From positions 1 to 5,869 of the forward strand of contig JAURHL010000127.1 of the NCBI GenBank assembly GCA_030833305.1: a DNA stretch of 5,869 bases. The letters run 5' to 3'. A program made the translations under genes and the position numbers. The stretch comes from Acidimicrobiales bacterium (GTDB lineage: Bacteria > Actinomycetota > Acidimicrobiia > Acidimicrobiales > Ilumatobacteraceae). Numbering within the stretch: position 1 is the stretch's first letter; each line of letters opens with the position of its first letter. Below the pieces are notes generated by a model. The model searched no databases. It had not been told where the DNA came from and saw nothing but the letters and a program-made list of their open reading frames with translations. Below are positions 1-5,869 of the stretch, piece by piece.

Positions 1-698
1 TGGGTCTGGACCAGCGACTGGAAGCCGAACAGAACGAAGCCACCGGACGTCCCATGATCCAGCCGAACCAACGCCGGGTGGGCGACGGATTGCTGAAGGT
101 GGTCTCCACCGGCTTCCTGGTGGAGAACGAGAGCACCGCGTTGATGTGGCGCGGATTGATGCTCACCAAGGCCGTCGAACAGTTCCTGAACGACGTGGCG
201 TGGGGCGAGATGGACTATCTGCTCATCGACATGCCGCCGGGAACCGGTGACGTGCAGATGGGTTTGGCGCGCATGTTGCCGCGCACCGACATGGTGATCG
301 TCACCACGCCGGCGGTCAGCGCGCAGAAGGTGGCCATCCGCGCCGCCGACATGGCGCGGCGTTCGTTCCTGCGCGTGGCCGGGGTCATCGAGAACATGAG
401 CGAGTTCATTTGCGACCACGGCGAGTCGTACGCGTTGTTCGGTCGCGGTGGTGGCGAGGCGCTGGCCGACGAGATCGGCGTGCCGTTGCTGGGTCAGATT
501 CCCATCGAGCCCGCCGTGGCCGATGGTGGCGACACCGGCGAGCCCGTGTCGTTGACGGGCGACGGACCGGCCGCGCGCGCGTTCCGTGACATCGCCACCC
601 TCATCATCACCGAGACCGTGCCGCCGGTTCAGATGGCCGGTTGCTCGGCGCGAGTTGAATCGGTGACGGCGGTCGCCGTCAACCGTCGTACGGCCTGA
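1..698 (+). CDS. mrp: Mrp/ApbC-family iron-sulfur cluster carrier ATPase (5' partial)
   Basis: P-loop NTPase of the Mrp/ApbC/Nbp35 family, cytoplasmic, which binds and transfers Fe-S clusters to apoproteins. The reading frame (codons from base 3) is open to the left edge, so the gene is 5'-truncated. The ATG at 54 is internal, because family-like residues (GLDQRLE) precede it. About 231 residues are visible and the N-terminal Walker A (KGGVGKS-type) lies outside. Family hallmarks are VVSTGFLVE, the MWRG..LTKA..QFL block, Walker B with its DMPPGTGDV motif near 216-265, VTTPAVSAQKVA, and GVIENMSEF followed by FGRGGGEALADEIGVPLLGQIP. Oddities: a longer than usual polar linker (about bases 18-55) and only one cysteine (codon 411-413) where many Mrp proteins have a CxxC. 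A poorly conserved tail of roughly 30 residues ends the protein. It converges with fxsA three bases downstream. Family assignment is firm; the exact client proteins are unknown. Confidence 0.95.
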   Translation, partial: GLDQRLEAEQNEATGRPMIQPNQRRVGDGLLKVVSTGFLVENESTALMWRGLMLTKAVEQFLNDVAWGEMDYLLIDMPPGTGDVQMGLARMLPRTDMVIVTTPAVSAQKVAIRAADMARRSFLRVAGVIENMSEFICDHGESYALFGRGGGEALADEIGVPLLGQIPIEPAVADGGDTGEPVSLTGDGPAARAFRDIATLIITETVPPVQMAGCSARVESVTAVAVNRRTA

Positions 699-701
699 CG
701 G

Positions 702-1154
702 TCAGATCTCGCCCTTGGGTTCGGTGGCGTCGGTGTCCACGACGGGACCCTGTCGTCCCGGGCCCGACGTGCCACCCCCGAAGTTCGTGCGCACCACGAA
801 GTTGCCGGCCTTCACCCGCTTCATCACGTAACCGCGCAACACGGCGCGCGTCGGCGGGAACAACATCAAGATGCCGAACACGTCGCTGAGGAACCCGGGG
901 GTCAACAGCAGGGCGCCCGCCCCCAGGATCAACACCCCGTCCACCATCTCCTTGGCGGGAATCTGACCCGACGCCAACGTCTGGTTGAAACGAACCCACG
1001 TGCGCATGCCCTCACGCTTCACCAACCACGAACCCACGAATCCCACCGCGATGATCAACGCCAGAGTGTTGAGGAATCCGATGGACGCGCCCACGCGGAT
1101 GATCGTGTACAACTCGGCGATGGGCACCACCACGAACAGCAGCAACAGGATCAC
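702..1154 (-). CDS. fxsA: FxsA family membrane protein
   Basis: 150-residue cytoplasmic-membrane protein of the FxsA family. E. coli FxsA is named for its effect on phage T7 exclusion by F plasmids; its biochemical role is unknown. The sequence shows a hydrophobic N-terminus (residues about 1-20, including VVVPIAEL), a second membrane segment at about 24-43, an amphipathic cytoplasmic stretch with the family-like VKREG, and the diagnostic VDGVLILGAGALLLTPGFLSD block leading to a third hydrophobic stretch (about 72-99) ending in PPTRAVLR. The last 35 residues form a Gly/Pro/acidic hydrophilic tail. The start is GTG at 1154-1152: an in-frame TAG lies at 1166-1164, no other start codon is available between them, and AGGG sits 7 bases upstream. 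The gene is divergent from selA and convergent with mrp. Family call is strong; function in this organism is not known. Confidence 0.93.
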   Translation of the reverse strand: MILLLLFVVVPIAELYTIIRVGASIGFLNTLALIIAVGFVGSWLVKREGMRTWVRFNQTLASGQIPAKEMVDGVLILGAGALLLTPGFLSDVFGILMLFPPTRAVLRGYVMKRVKAGNFVVRTNFGGGTSGPGRQGPVVDTDATEPKGEI

Positions 1155-1160
1155 GTCGTC

Positions 1161-1166
1161 ACCCTA
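1161..1166 (-). promoter_or_regulatory. Possible -10 hexamer or Shine-Dalgarno of fxsA
   Basis: Read leftward the bases are TAGGGT, ending 6 bases before the fxsA GTG. This fits an actinobacterial TANNNT -10 element driving a leaderless or near-leaderless transcript. The internal AGGG is equally readable as a ribosome binding site 7 bases from the start. The sequence alone cannot decide between the two, and no good -35 is visible. Confidence 0.35.
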
Positions 1167-1211
1167 GCCAGCACCCGGCAACTCGCTCCGTCGCCCAACA
1201 GGCCGCGCGGA

Positions 1212-1217
1212 TAGCGT
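1212..1217 (+). promoter_or_regulatory. Possible -10 hexamer of selA for a leaderless transcript
   Basis: TAGCGT matches the TANNNT pattern of actinobacterial -10 elements and ends exactly 7 bases before the selA ATG at 1225. With usual spacing, transcription would begin at or next to the A of the start codon, giving a leaderless mRNA. Consistent with this, there is no purine-rich Shine-Dalgarno in front of the ATG (the preceding bases are pyrimidine-rich). No clear -35 is seen. Confidence 0.4.
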
Positions 1218-1224
1218 CCTTCCC

Positions 1225-2514
1225 ATGTCCGCCGACACCAACGCGCCCGCCTCGCGGCCCCCCAGTGTCGACGCGTTGGCCCGCTCCATCGCCCATGTCG
1301 GCCTGCCGCATCCGCTGTTGGTGGACGCCGCCCGACGAGCCATCGCCAGCGGCGATCCGACTCGCGCCGAGAGCATCGCGCGCGACACCGCCGACGCATT
1401 GTTGGTGCCCGTGATCAACGGCACCGGCGTGATCGCCCACACCAACCTCGGCCGTTCCCCCGTGTCCTTCCATCACGACGCGCGCGCTCAGAACCTGGAA
1501 TTCGATCTGCGCACCGGACAACGCGGCAGTCGTCAGGAGGGCATCGGTCGACTCATCGCTCTGGCGTGCGGCGCCGAGGATGCCATGGTGGTGAACAACA
1601 ACGCCGCCGCGGTGATGCTGGTGTTGGCCGCGCTCGCCGGCGGACGCGACGTGGCCGTCAGCCGTGGTGAGAGCGTCGAAATCGGTGGTGGCTTCCGCGT
1701 GCCCGAGGTGATGGAGCAGTCCGGAGCACGCTTGGTCGACGTGGGCACCACCAATCGCACGCGTCTGAACGACTACCGCAAGGCCATCGCGCACAAGAAG
1801 AACGACGTCGCCATGGTGTTGAAGGTGCACCCGTCCAACTATCGCGTGGAGGGTTTCGTCGAGGAGACCTCGGTGCACGAACTGTCGTCGCTCGGCGTGC
1901 CGGTGGTGGCCGACATCGGCTCGGGTCTGTTGGACGCCGCCTGTCCGTGGTTGCCCGACGGCCCGCCCGGTTGGTTGAACGGCGAGCCGGCCGCTCGTCA
2001 GGTACTCGCCGACGGCGCCGCGCTCGTGACGTTCAGCGGCGACAAGTTGATGGGCGGTCCGCAGAGCGGGATCATCGCCGGACGCGCGGATCTGGTGAAG
2101 GCCTGTGCCGCGCGTCCGTTGGCGCGCGCCCTTCGACCCGGTGGCTTGGTGTTGTCGGCGCTGCATCACACCGTGCTCTCCTATCTGGCGCGCACCGCCA
2201 CCACCGACATCCCGTTCTGGCGCATGGCCGCCGCACCGTGGGCCACGTTGCGCACGCGGGCCGAGGCGATCATCGCCGCGGCCGGACGCGGAGCCGTGGC
2301 CGATTGCGATTCGCTTCCCGGTGCCGGCAGCACTCCGGGCGCGTCCATCCCCTCGGTGGCCATCACGTTGGACGGCGATCATCTCGTCGCGTTGCGCTCG
2401 GCCTCGCCCCCACTCATCGCCCGCGTGCGCGACGACGTCACCTTCATCGACGTGCGCACGATCGATCCGGCCGACGACCACGTGGTGGCCGCCATCCTGC
2501 GTTCGCTCCACTGA
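1225..2514 (+). CDS. selA: L-seryl-tRNA(Sec) selenium transferase (selenocysteine synthase)
   Basis: PLP-dependent enzyme that converts Ser-tRNA(Sec) to Sec-tRNA(Sec) using selenophosphate from SelD; cytoplasmic, decameric in studied bacteria. 429 residues, somewhat shorter than the 463 of E. coli, with a compact N-terminal tRNA-binding domain. Visible landmarks: VINGTGVIAHTNLGRS (about 63-78), NLEFDLRTGQRGSRQ (about 90-104), VVNNNAAAV (122-130), the RGESVEIGGGFRVPEVM block (147-163), VGTTNRTRLNDY (173-184), LKVHPSNYRVEGF (199-211), VADIGSGLLD (228-237) and SGDKLMGGPQSG (271-282), in which K274 is the predicted PLP-binding lysine. Oddities: the stretch between HTNLGR and NLEFDL looks several residues shorter than usual, and RALRPGG replaces the RxDK-like sequence I expect after the PLP lysine region; both are from memory of the family. 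ATG at 1225 is the natural start. One base separates its stop from selB. The identification is very secure. Confidence 0.97.
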   Translation: MSADTNAPASRPPSVDALARSIAHVGLPHPLLVDAARRAIASGDPTRAESIARDTADALLVPVINGTGVIAHTNLGRSPVSFHHDARAQNLEFDLRTGQRGSRQEGIGRLIALACGAEDAMVVNNNAAAVMLVLAALAGGRDVAVSRGESVEIGGGFRVPEVMEQSGARLVDVGTTNRTRLNDYRKAIAHKKNDVAMVLKVHPSNYRVEGFVEETSVHELSSLGVPVVADIGSGLLDAACPWLPDGPPGWLNGEPAARQVLADGAALVTFSGDKLMGGPQSGIIAGRADLVKACAARPLARALRPGGLVLSALHHTVLSYLARTATTDIPFWRMAAAPWATLRTRAEAIIAAAGRGAVADCDSLPGAGSTPGASIPSVAITLDGDHLVALRSASPPLIARVRDDVTFIDVRTIDPADDHVVAAILRSLH

Positions 2515-2515
2515 C

Positions 2516-4223
2516 ATGCGCGTTTTCGCCACCGCCGGTCACGTGGACCACGGCAAGTCCACGCTCATCAAGACCCTCACCGGCACCAACCCCGATCGTT
2601 GGGCCGAGGAACAGGAACGCGGACTCACCATCGATCTGGGGTTCGCGCACCTGGACACGCCCGACGGCCAACGGATCTCGTTCATCGACGTTCCGGGTCA
2701 CGTGCGTTATCTCGGGAACATGTTGGCCGGAGTGGGCGGCGTCAACGGCTGCCTCTTCGTGGTGGACGCCAACGAGGGATGGATGCCCCAGACCGAGGAG
2801 CACCTACGCATTCTCCAGCTCACGGGCGCGCCGGCCGGTGTGATCGCTCTCACCAAGGCCGACCTGTGCGACTCCGATCACCTGGAACTGGCCACGCTCG
2901 AGGTGATCGATCACGTGGAAGGCACGTTCCTGGAGGGTGCCGCCATCGTGCCGGTGTCGGCGCCCACCGGCGCCGGCATGGCCGAACTCGTCGAGGCACT
3001 CGCGGCGTTGGCCCGCTCCACACCCGCCTCGGTCGACCGTGACCGACCACGATTGTTCGTCGATCGCGTGTTCGCGGCCAAGGGCAGCGGCACGGTGGTC
3101 ACCGGAACGTCACGCGACGGTTCGTTCGCCGTGGGCGACCACGTGGTGGTGGGCCCGCGCCAGTTGGAGGCCCGCATCCGTGGCATCCAGACCTTGGGTG
3201 AAAGCGTGGAGCACATCGGGCCCGGGCATCGGGTGGCGCTCAATCTGGCCGGCATCGACCATCGCGAATTGCAACGCGGTGATTGCGTGGTGAAACCCGG
3301 CCAGTGGTTCCACAGCGACCGAGTCGACGCGCGACTGCAGGTGTTGGATTCGCTCGGACACAAGGTGTCACGACGCGGCGCCTACACGGTGCACATCGGC
3401 AGCGACGAGATCCCGGCCCGCCTGCGGGTGATCGGCCCCGAGTCCGTCGAACCGGGCGCCACCGCGTTCGTGCGGTTGCACCTGGATCGTCCCGTTCCGT
3501 TGTTGCCCCACGATCACTTCATCCTGCGCGAGAGCGGACGCCGCGCAACCGTCGGTGGTGGCCAGGTGTTGGACGTGAACCCCGTGCGACCCGCCTCGGG
3601 CCACACCCGACACCGACTGGCGACGCGTCGTGATCGAACGAGGCACGATCACGGTCGCCGATCTCGCGTTGCTCACCGGCGAATCGATCGCACCGACGAT
3701 CGGTCACTGGGTGATCGATCAGGCTCGCTTCGACGCCATGAGCACGAACGCAAAGGCGCGCATCGAAGCCGCGGCGGCCGACGGACTGGACGTGGCGATG
3801 TTCGACGACATCGAGCGGGCCATCATCGACTCCCTCGACGGTGTGTCGCACGACAACGGACGCGTTCGGTTGAAGGGCACCACCGATCCATTGCTGGAAC
3901 ATCCGGTGATCGAACGACTGCGAACGGGCCTCTGTGCTCCCCCGGCGCCCGCGGACATCTCCAACGCCGACCTGCGTCGACTGGCCAAGCTGGGCGTGTT
4001 GTTCGAGCGCGACGGTGAATGGTTCCACGTGGACGCCGTGGAGATCGCGCGCACCAACGCGCGACGATTGTTGACCGCGCACCCCGACGGTTTCACGATG
4101 TCGCAGTTCCGTGAGGCCCTGGGCGTCACGCGCAAGCACGCGGTTCCTTTGGCCACCGAGCTGGACGCGCGCGGCATCACCCGACGGCGCGACGACGTGC
4201 GCATCGCCGGGCCGCGTCTGTGA
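2516..4223 (+). CDS. selB: Selenocysteine-specific elongation factor SelB, interrupted by a frame disruption
   Basis: GTPase that carries Sec-tRNA(Sec) to UGA codons marked by a SECIS mRNA hairpin. The EF-Tu-like part is intact: P-loop GHVDHGKST (8-16), G2 RGLTIDLGF (35-43, T38), G3 DVPGH (58-62), G4 TKAD (113-116), VSA (147-149), then beta-barrel domains II-III with FAAKGSGTVVTGT (187-198) and ending in RRATVGGGQVLD (342-353). The frame then changes: the SECIS-binding winged-helix region (DWRRVVIERGTITVADL onward, closing with the typical FREALGVTRKHAVPLATELD and DDVRIAG) lies in the +1 frame to the TGA at 4221. Removing one base restores a 568-residue protein, about the family's usual length. 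Read literally, translation leaves domain III into Arg/His-rich nonsense and stops at 4016-4018 after 500 residues. The ATG follows the selA stop by one base with no clear Shine-Dalgarno, implying translational coupling. The cause could be a sequencing indel, a real mutation or, less likely, recoding. Confidence 0.93.
3579..3629 (+). other. Frame-switch interval inside selB
   Basis: The downstream frame has a TGA stop at 3576-3578, so the switch must come after it. Protein similarity in the upstream frame is good through NPVRPAS (to 3598), and sensible C-terminal sequence in the new frame is visible from about 3600. Candidate one-base slips are CCCC at 3580-3583, CCC at 3590-3592 and GGG at 3598-3600. 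Deleting one G of the last run joins RPAS directly to ATPDTDWRRV, which reads naturally. The first possible start codon downstream, GTG at 3630, has no ribosome binding site, so an independently translated C-terminal gene is unlikely. Confidence 0.88.
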
Positions 4224-4817
4224 TCAGGCGACGTGACGGAAGGTCAGGTTCACGCGCGGCTCGGTCACCTTGGTGGTCTTGGGTAGGTCGTGCATCCAAC
4301 AGTGCTGCGTGAGACCCCGCATCACCAGTACTGAGCCGGGTTCCAGAGCGACCTCCACCACCTCGCGCGACTCGCGATGTCGAAAGCGAAACCGCCGCAC
4401 GGCGCCGAACGACAACGACGCGATCACCGGTTCGGCGCCCAACTCACGTTCGTCGTCGGCGTGCCATCCCATGGAGTCGCGCCCGTCGCGATAGAGGTTG
4501 ACCAACACCGTGTTGAACGAGCAGTCGGCGAACCCGGCCGCGACTTCGGCCAATGCGCGCAATCGCGGCGTGAACTCGCGTGGCTCCAGGGTGAGTCCCG
4601 AATAGGTGTAGGAACGATCGCCGTACCAACACGCCAACCGTGGCTGGGGCACCTCGCGGCCGAACAACACGATGTTGCGACTCTCCCACGGTGTCTCGTC
4701 CATGAGTGCGGTCAGATGCTCGCGCGCTTCCGTCAACGTGAAGACATCGGTGTGATACCAGACCTCGCCGTCGTAGGGCAGCAACTGCCGAACGTCACCG
4801 CGGTCGAACAGTGTCAT
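4224..4817 (-). CDS. alkB: AlkB-type 2-oxoglutarate/Fe(II) dioxygenase (ALKBH2/3-like)
   Basis: 197-residue cytoplasmic oxidative demethylase. Family members remove 1-methyladenine and 3-methylcytosine type lesions from DNA or RNA by hydroxylating the methyl group with Fe(II), O2 and 2-oxoglutarate. Visible motifs: RLACWYGDRSYTYSG (60-74, nucleotide-recognition region), NTVLVNLYRDGRDSMGWHADDE (102-123) giving H119 and D121 of the HxD iron ligands, PVIASLSFGAVRRFRFRH (130-147), the third ligand H176 in CWMHDLPKT, and R188 and R194 in EPRVNLTFR, which would bind 2-oxoglutarate. All catalytic residues are present. The sequence resembles the ALKBH2/ALKBH3 branch more than E. coli AlkB. The start is ATG 4817-4815; the frame stays open further upstream, but that is low-complexity Arg/Gly sequence inside the neighbouring gene. 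The ATG overlaps that gene's stop (ATGA), indicating coupling. Its stop directly abuts the selB stop. Substrate is not established by the sequence. Confidence 0.95.
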   Translation of the reverse strand: MTLFDRGDVRQLLPYDGEVWYHTDVFTLTEAREHLTALMDETPWESRNIVLFGREVPQPRLACWYGDRSYTYSGLTLEPREFTPRLRALAEVAAGFADCSFNTVLVNLYRDGRDSMGWHADDERELGAEPVIASLSFGAVRRFRFRHRESREVVEVALEPGSVLVMRGLTQHCWMHDLPKTTKVTEPRVNLTFRHVA

Positions 4818-5869
4818 CGTTCGCGGTAGTCGCGGGCTCCACCCGCTTCGGGTTCCACTTCCAGCACGATGCCGTCGATGGCCACCACGCGGGCCACCTC
4901 GCCGGCCTTCACCGGAGTGGCGCGGTTGGTGCGCGCCTTCCAACGCGATTCGCCGATCTGTACCGCACCGTCGGGGGCGATGTCGGTCACGGCGCGACCG
5001 GTCTCGCCGATCAAGCGCTCACGACCGATGGTGGGCGTGGCGAAGCGGGTGCGCGTCATGCTGGGCATGCCCGAGATGTAGGTGAGGGCGATGCCACCGA
5101 TGCCCACCAACAACGTCAACCACGACACGCGCAGGTTCTGCTGATCGAACGTGGGGAACAAGAACACCGACCCGATGGAGAACGCCACCAGACCCACACC
5201 GGTCCAGAGACGTGGTAATCCCACCTGAACGTCGACGGCAAAGGCCACGAAGCTGAACAGGATCAAGCCCAGCGCCCAACCCCGTTCGGGCAACGCGCCC
5301 ATTCCGTAGAAGCCGAGCAACGTGAGCACCGCTCCCACCACACCGGCCACACCGATGCCGGCGGTGAAGAACTCGAACACGATCAAGGCCAGACCGATGA
5401 TGAGGAACAGGTACGCCACCGGCGGACTGGCCGAGGTGTGCAGCATCTGCGGCCACAGTCCCAACTTGTGGAAGCGAACGGTGGTGATGTCGTTGGCCAC
5501 GGTGCCGTCGTCGTTCAGGTTCTCGACCGCGGTGTCCAGTTCCACGCCGTCGATGGTGAGACCGTCGAGGGCGAACACCATGTTGCGAATGGTGGGTGCG
5601 CCTTCGTCGCTGATCTCCAACTTCAACGCTCCGGCGCGACGCGCGTCCTGGAAGCCCAACGTCTCGGTGCGCAACGTGTCGGTGGCCTCTCCGAAATCGA
5701 CACCGTCCACCAACGGTGTGCCGGTGCGACCGATTCGCGCACCCGGCGCCATGCCTGTGGCGTCGGCGGCCGACAACAGCTGGGCGGGAAGACCCGTGGC
5801 GCGCGCCCCCGACGGGCCCACCCAGATGGCCACCGGCACCGAGGCGTCGGCGATGCGCTCGTACAGATC
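4814..5869 (-). CDS. NfeD long-form / ClpP-class membrane serine-protease homologue (5' partial)
   Basis: 351 residues are visible and the frame is open through the right edge, so the N-terminus is missing. Order: end of a ClpP/crotonase-like domain (DLYERIADASVPVAIWVGPS, then GARATGLPAQLLSAAD, MAPGARIG), a linker ending in FALDGLTIDG, about five membrane segments (roughly visible residues 149-169, 171-191, 198-215, 221-239, 250-266), and a C-terminal NfeD OB-fold (about 283-340: GRERLIGETGRAVTD, GESRWKAR, GEVARVVAIDGIVLEVEP). Such proteins normally pair with stomatin/slipin proteins in membrane quality control; no such partner is in the window. Oddity: the active-site loop, usually GAxAASAG, reads GARATGLP, so the nucleophilic serine is replaced by glycine (visible residue 26), and the segment that normally carries the catalytic lysine looks shortened. 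It may therefore be proteolytically inactive. It overlaps the alkB start by ATGA. Domain assignment is strong; activity is uncertain. Confidence 0.9.
   Translation of the reverse strand, partial: DLYERIADASVPVAIWVGPSGARATGLPAQLLSAADATGMAPGARIGRTGTPLVDGVDFGEATDTLRTETLGFQDARRAGALKLEISDEGAPTIRNMVFALDGLTIDGVELDTAVENLNDDGTVANDITTVRFHKLGLWPQMLHTSASPPVAYLFLIIGLALIVFEFFTAGIGVAGVVGAVLTLLGFYGMGALPERGWALGLILFSFVAFAVDVQVGLPRLWTGVGLVAFSIGSVFLFPTFDQQNLRVSWLTLLVGIGGIALTYISGMPSMTRTRFATPTIGRERLIGETGRAVTDIAPDGAVQIGESRWKARTNRATPVKAGEVARVVAIDGIVLEVEPEAGGARDYRER

Larger units (their letters stand above)
1155..1224. promoter_or_regulatory. Divergent promoter region between fxsA and selA
   Basis: This 70-base gap is the only real intergenic space in the window and must carry the start signals for both fxsA (leftward) and selAB (rightward). 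Each gene has a TANNNT hexamer 6-7 bases upstream of its start codon (see the two separate entries). I see no convincing -35 element at the right spacing on either strand, no clear operator palindrome and no room for a selC tRNA gene. The call rests on gene orientation and on the hexamers. Confidence 0.55.

Noticed and set aside
743..760. Perfect 6-base-pair inverted repeat (CGGGAC, six-base loop, GTCCCG) near the 3' end of fxsA
   Set aside because: It lies inside coding sequence and has no T-run on either side. Such stems are expected by chance at this GC content.
1155..1224. A selC tRNA gene in the fxsA-selA gap
   Set aside because: The gap is about 70 bases, too short for a bacterial tRNA(Sec) gene of about 90 or more, and no T-loop or acceptor pairing is visible.
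1159..2532. A 457-codon open frame antisense to the whole of selA
   Set aside because: It is rich in His, Gln, Arg and Gly with no recognisable domain, which is typical of the antisense shadow of a GC-rich gene. selA itself is unmistakable.
3580..3600. Programmed +1 frameshift at a CCC proline codon in selB
   Set aside because: There is no stop or obviously rare codon in the adjacent A site and no Shine-Dalgarno-like stimulator as in prfB. An indel is simpler, though this is kept as a minor alternative in the findings.
3599..4018. Continuation of the upstream selB frame past the switch as a genuine 140-residue extension
   Set aside because: The sequence is Arg/His-rich low-complexity, while the alternative frame carries the conserved winged-helix end of SelB.
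3630..4223. C-terminal SelB as a separate gene starting at GTG 3630
   Set aside because: There is no ribosome binding site, the homologous region already begins upstream of the GTG, and split SelB is not something I know to be typical.
4818..4943. N-terminal extension of AlkB by 42 residues
   Set aside because: The extension is Arg/Gly-rich, lies inside the NfeD OB-fold coding region, and the internal ATG gives the normal family length and an ATGA coupling.

Overview
The window comes from a GC-rich bacterial chromosome, very probably an actinobacterium. An Acidimicrobiia-like lineage is my best guess, based on overall protein style and frequent TTG leucine codons. That placement is an inference and no marker gene here proves it. 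The region is dense ordinary chromosome: six protein genes, only one intergenic gap worth the name (about 70 bases, between fxsA and selA), and no RNA genes, insertion sequences, CRISPR arrays or prophage genes that I can see.

Layout from left to right: (1) the 3' two thirds of an Mrp/ApbC-type P-loop ATPase (+), an iron-sulfur cluster carrier, with its Walker A motif outside the window; (2) fxsA (-), a small membrane protein, converging on mrp with a 3-base gap; (3) a 70-base divergent promoter region; (4) selA (+) and (5) selB (+), one base apart, the core of the bacterial selenocysteine machinery; (6) an AlkB-type 2-oxoglutarate/Fe(II) dioxygenase (-), converging on selB so tightly that the two stop codons abut; (7) the 3' part of a long-form NfeD/ClpP-class membrane protein (-), whose stop codon overlaps the alkB start (ATGA). 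The NfeD-like gene runs off the right edge.

How they work together: SelA (a PLP enzyme) converts seryl-tRNA(Sec) to selenocysteinyl-tRNA(Sec), and SelB (an EF-Tu-like GTPase with a C-terminal RNA-binding region) delivers it to in-frame UGA codons. The tRNA gene selC, selD and any selenoprotein are not in this window. The NfeD-like gene and alkB look translationally coupled.

The main anomaly is a +1 frame disruption inside selB. Domains I-III are in one frame and the winged-helix C-terminus is in another, with the switch confined to about 3579-3629. A second anomaly is that the ClpP-like part of the NfeD protein lacks the expected nucleophilic serine. I do not see evidence for a wholly new biological system here.
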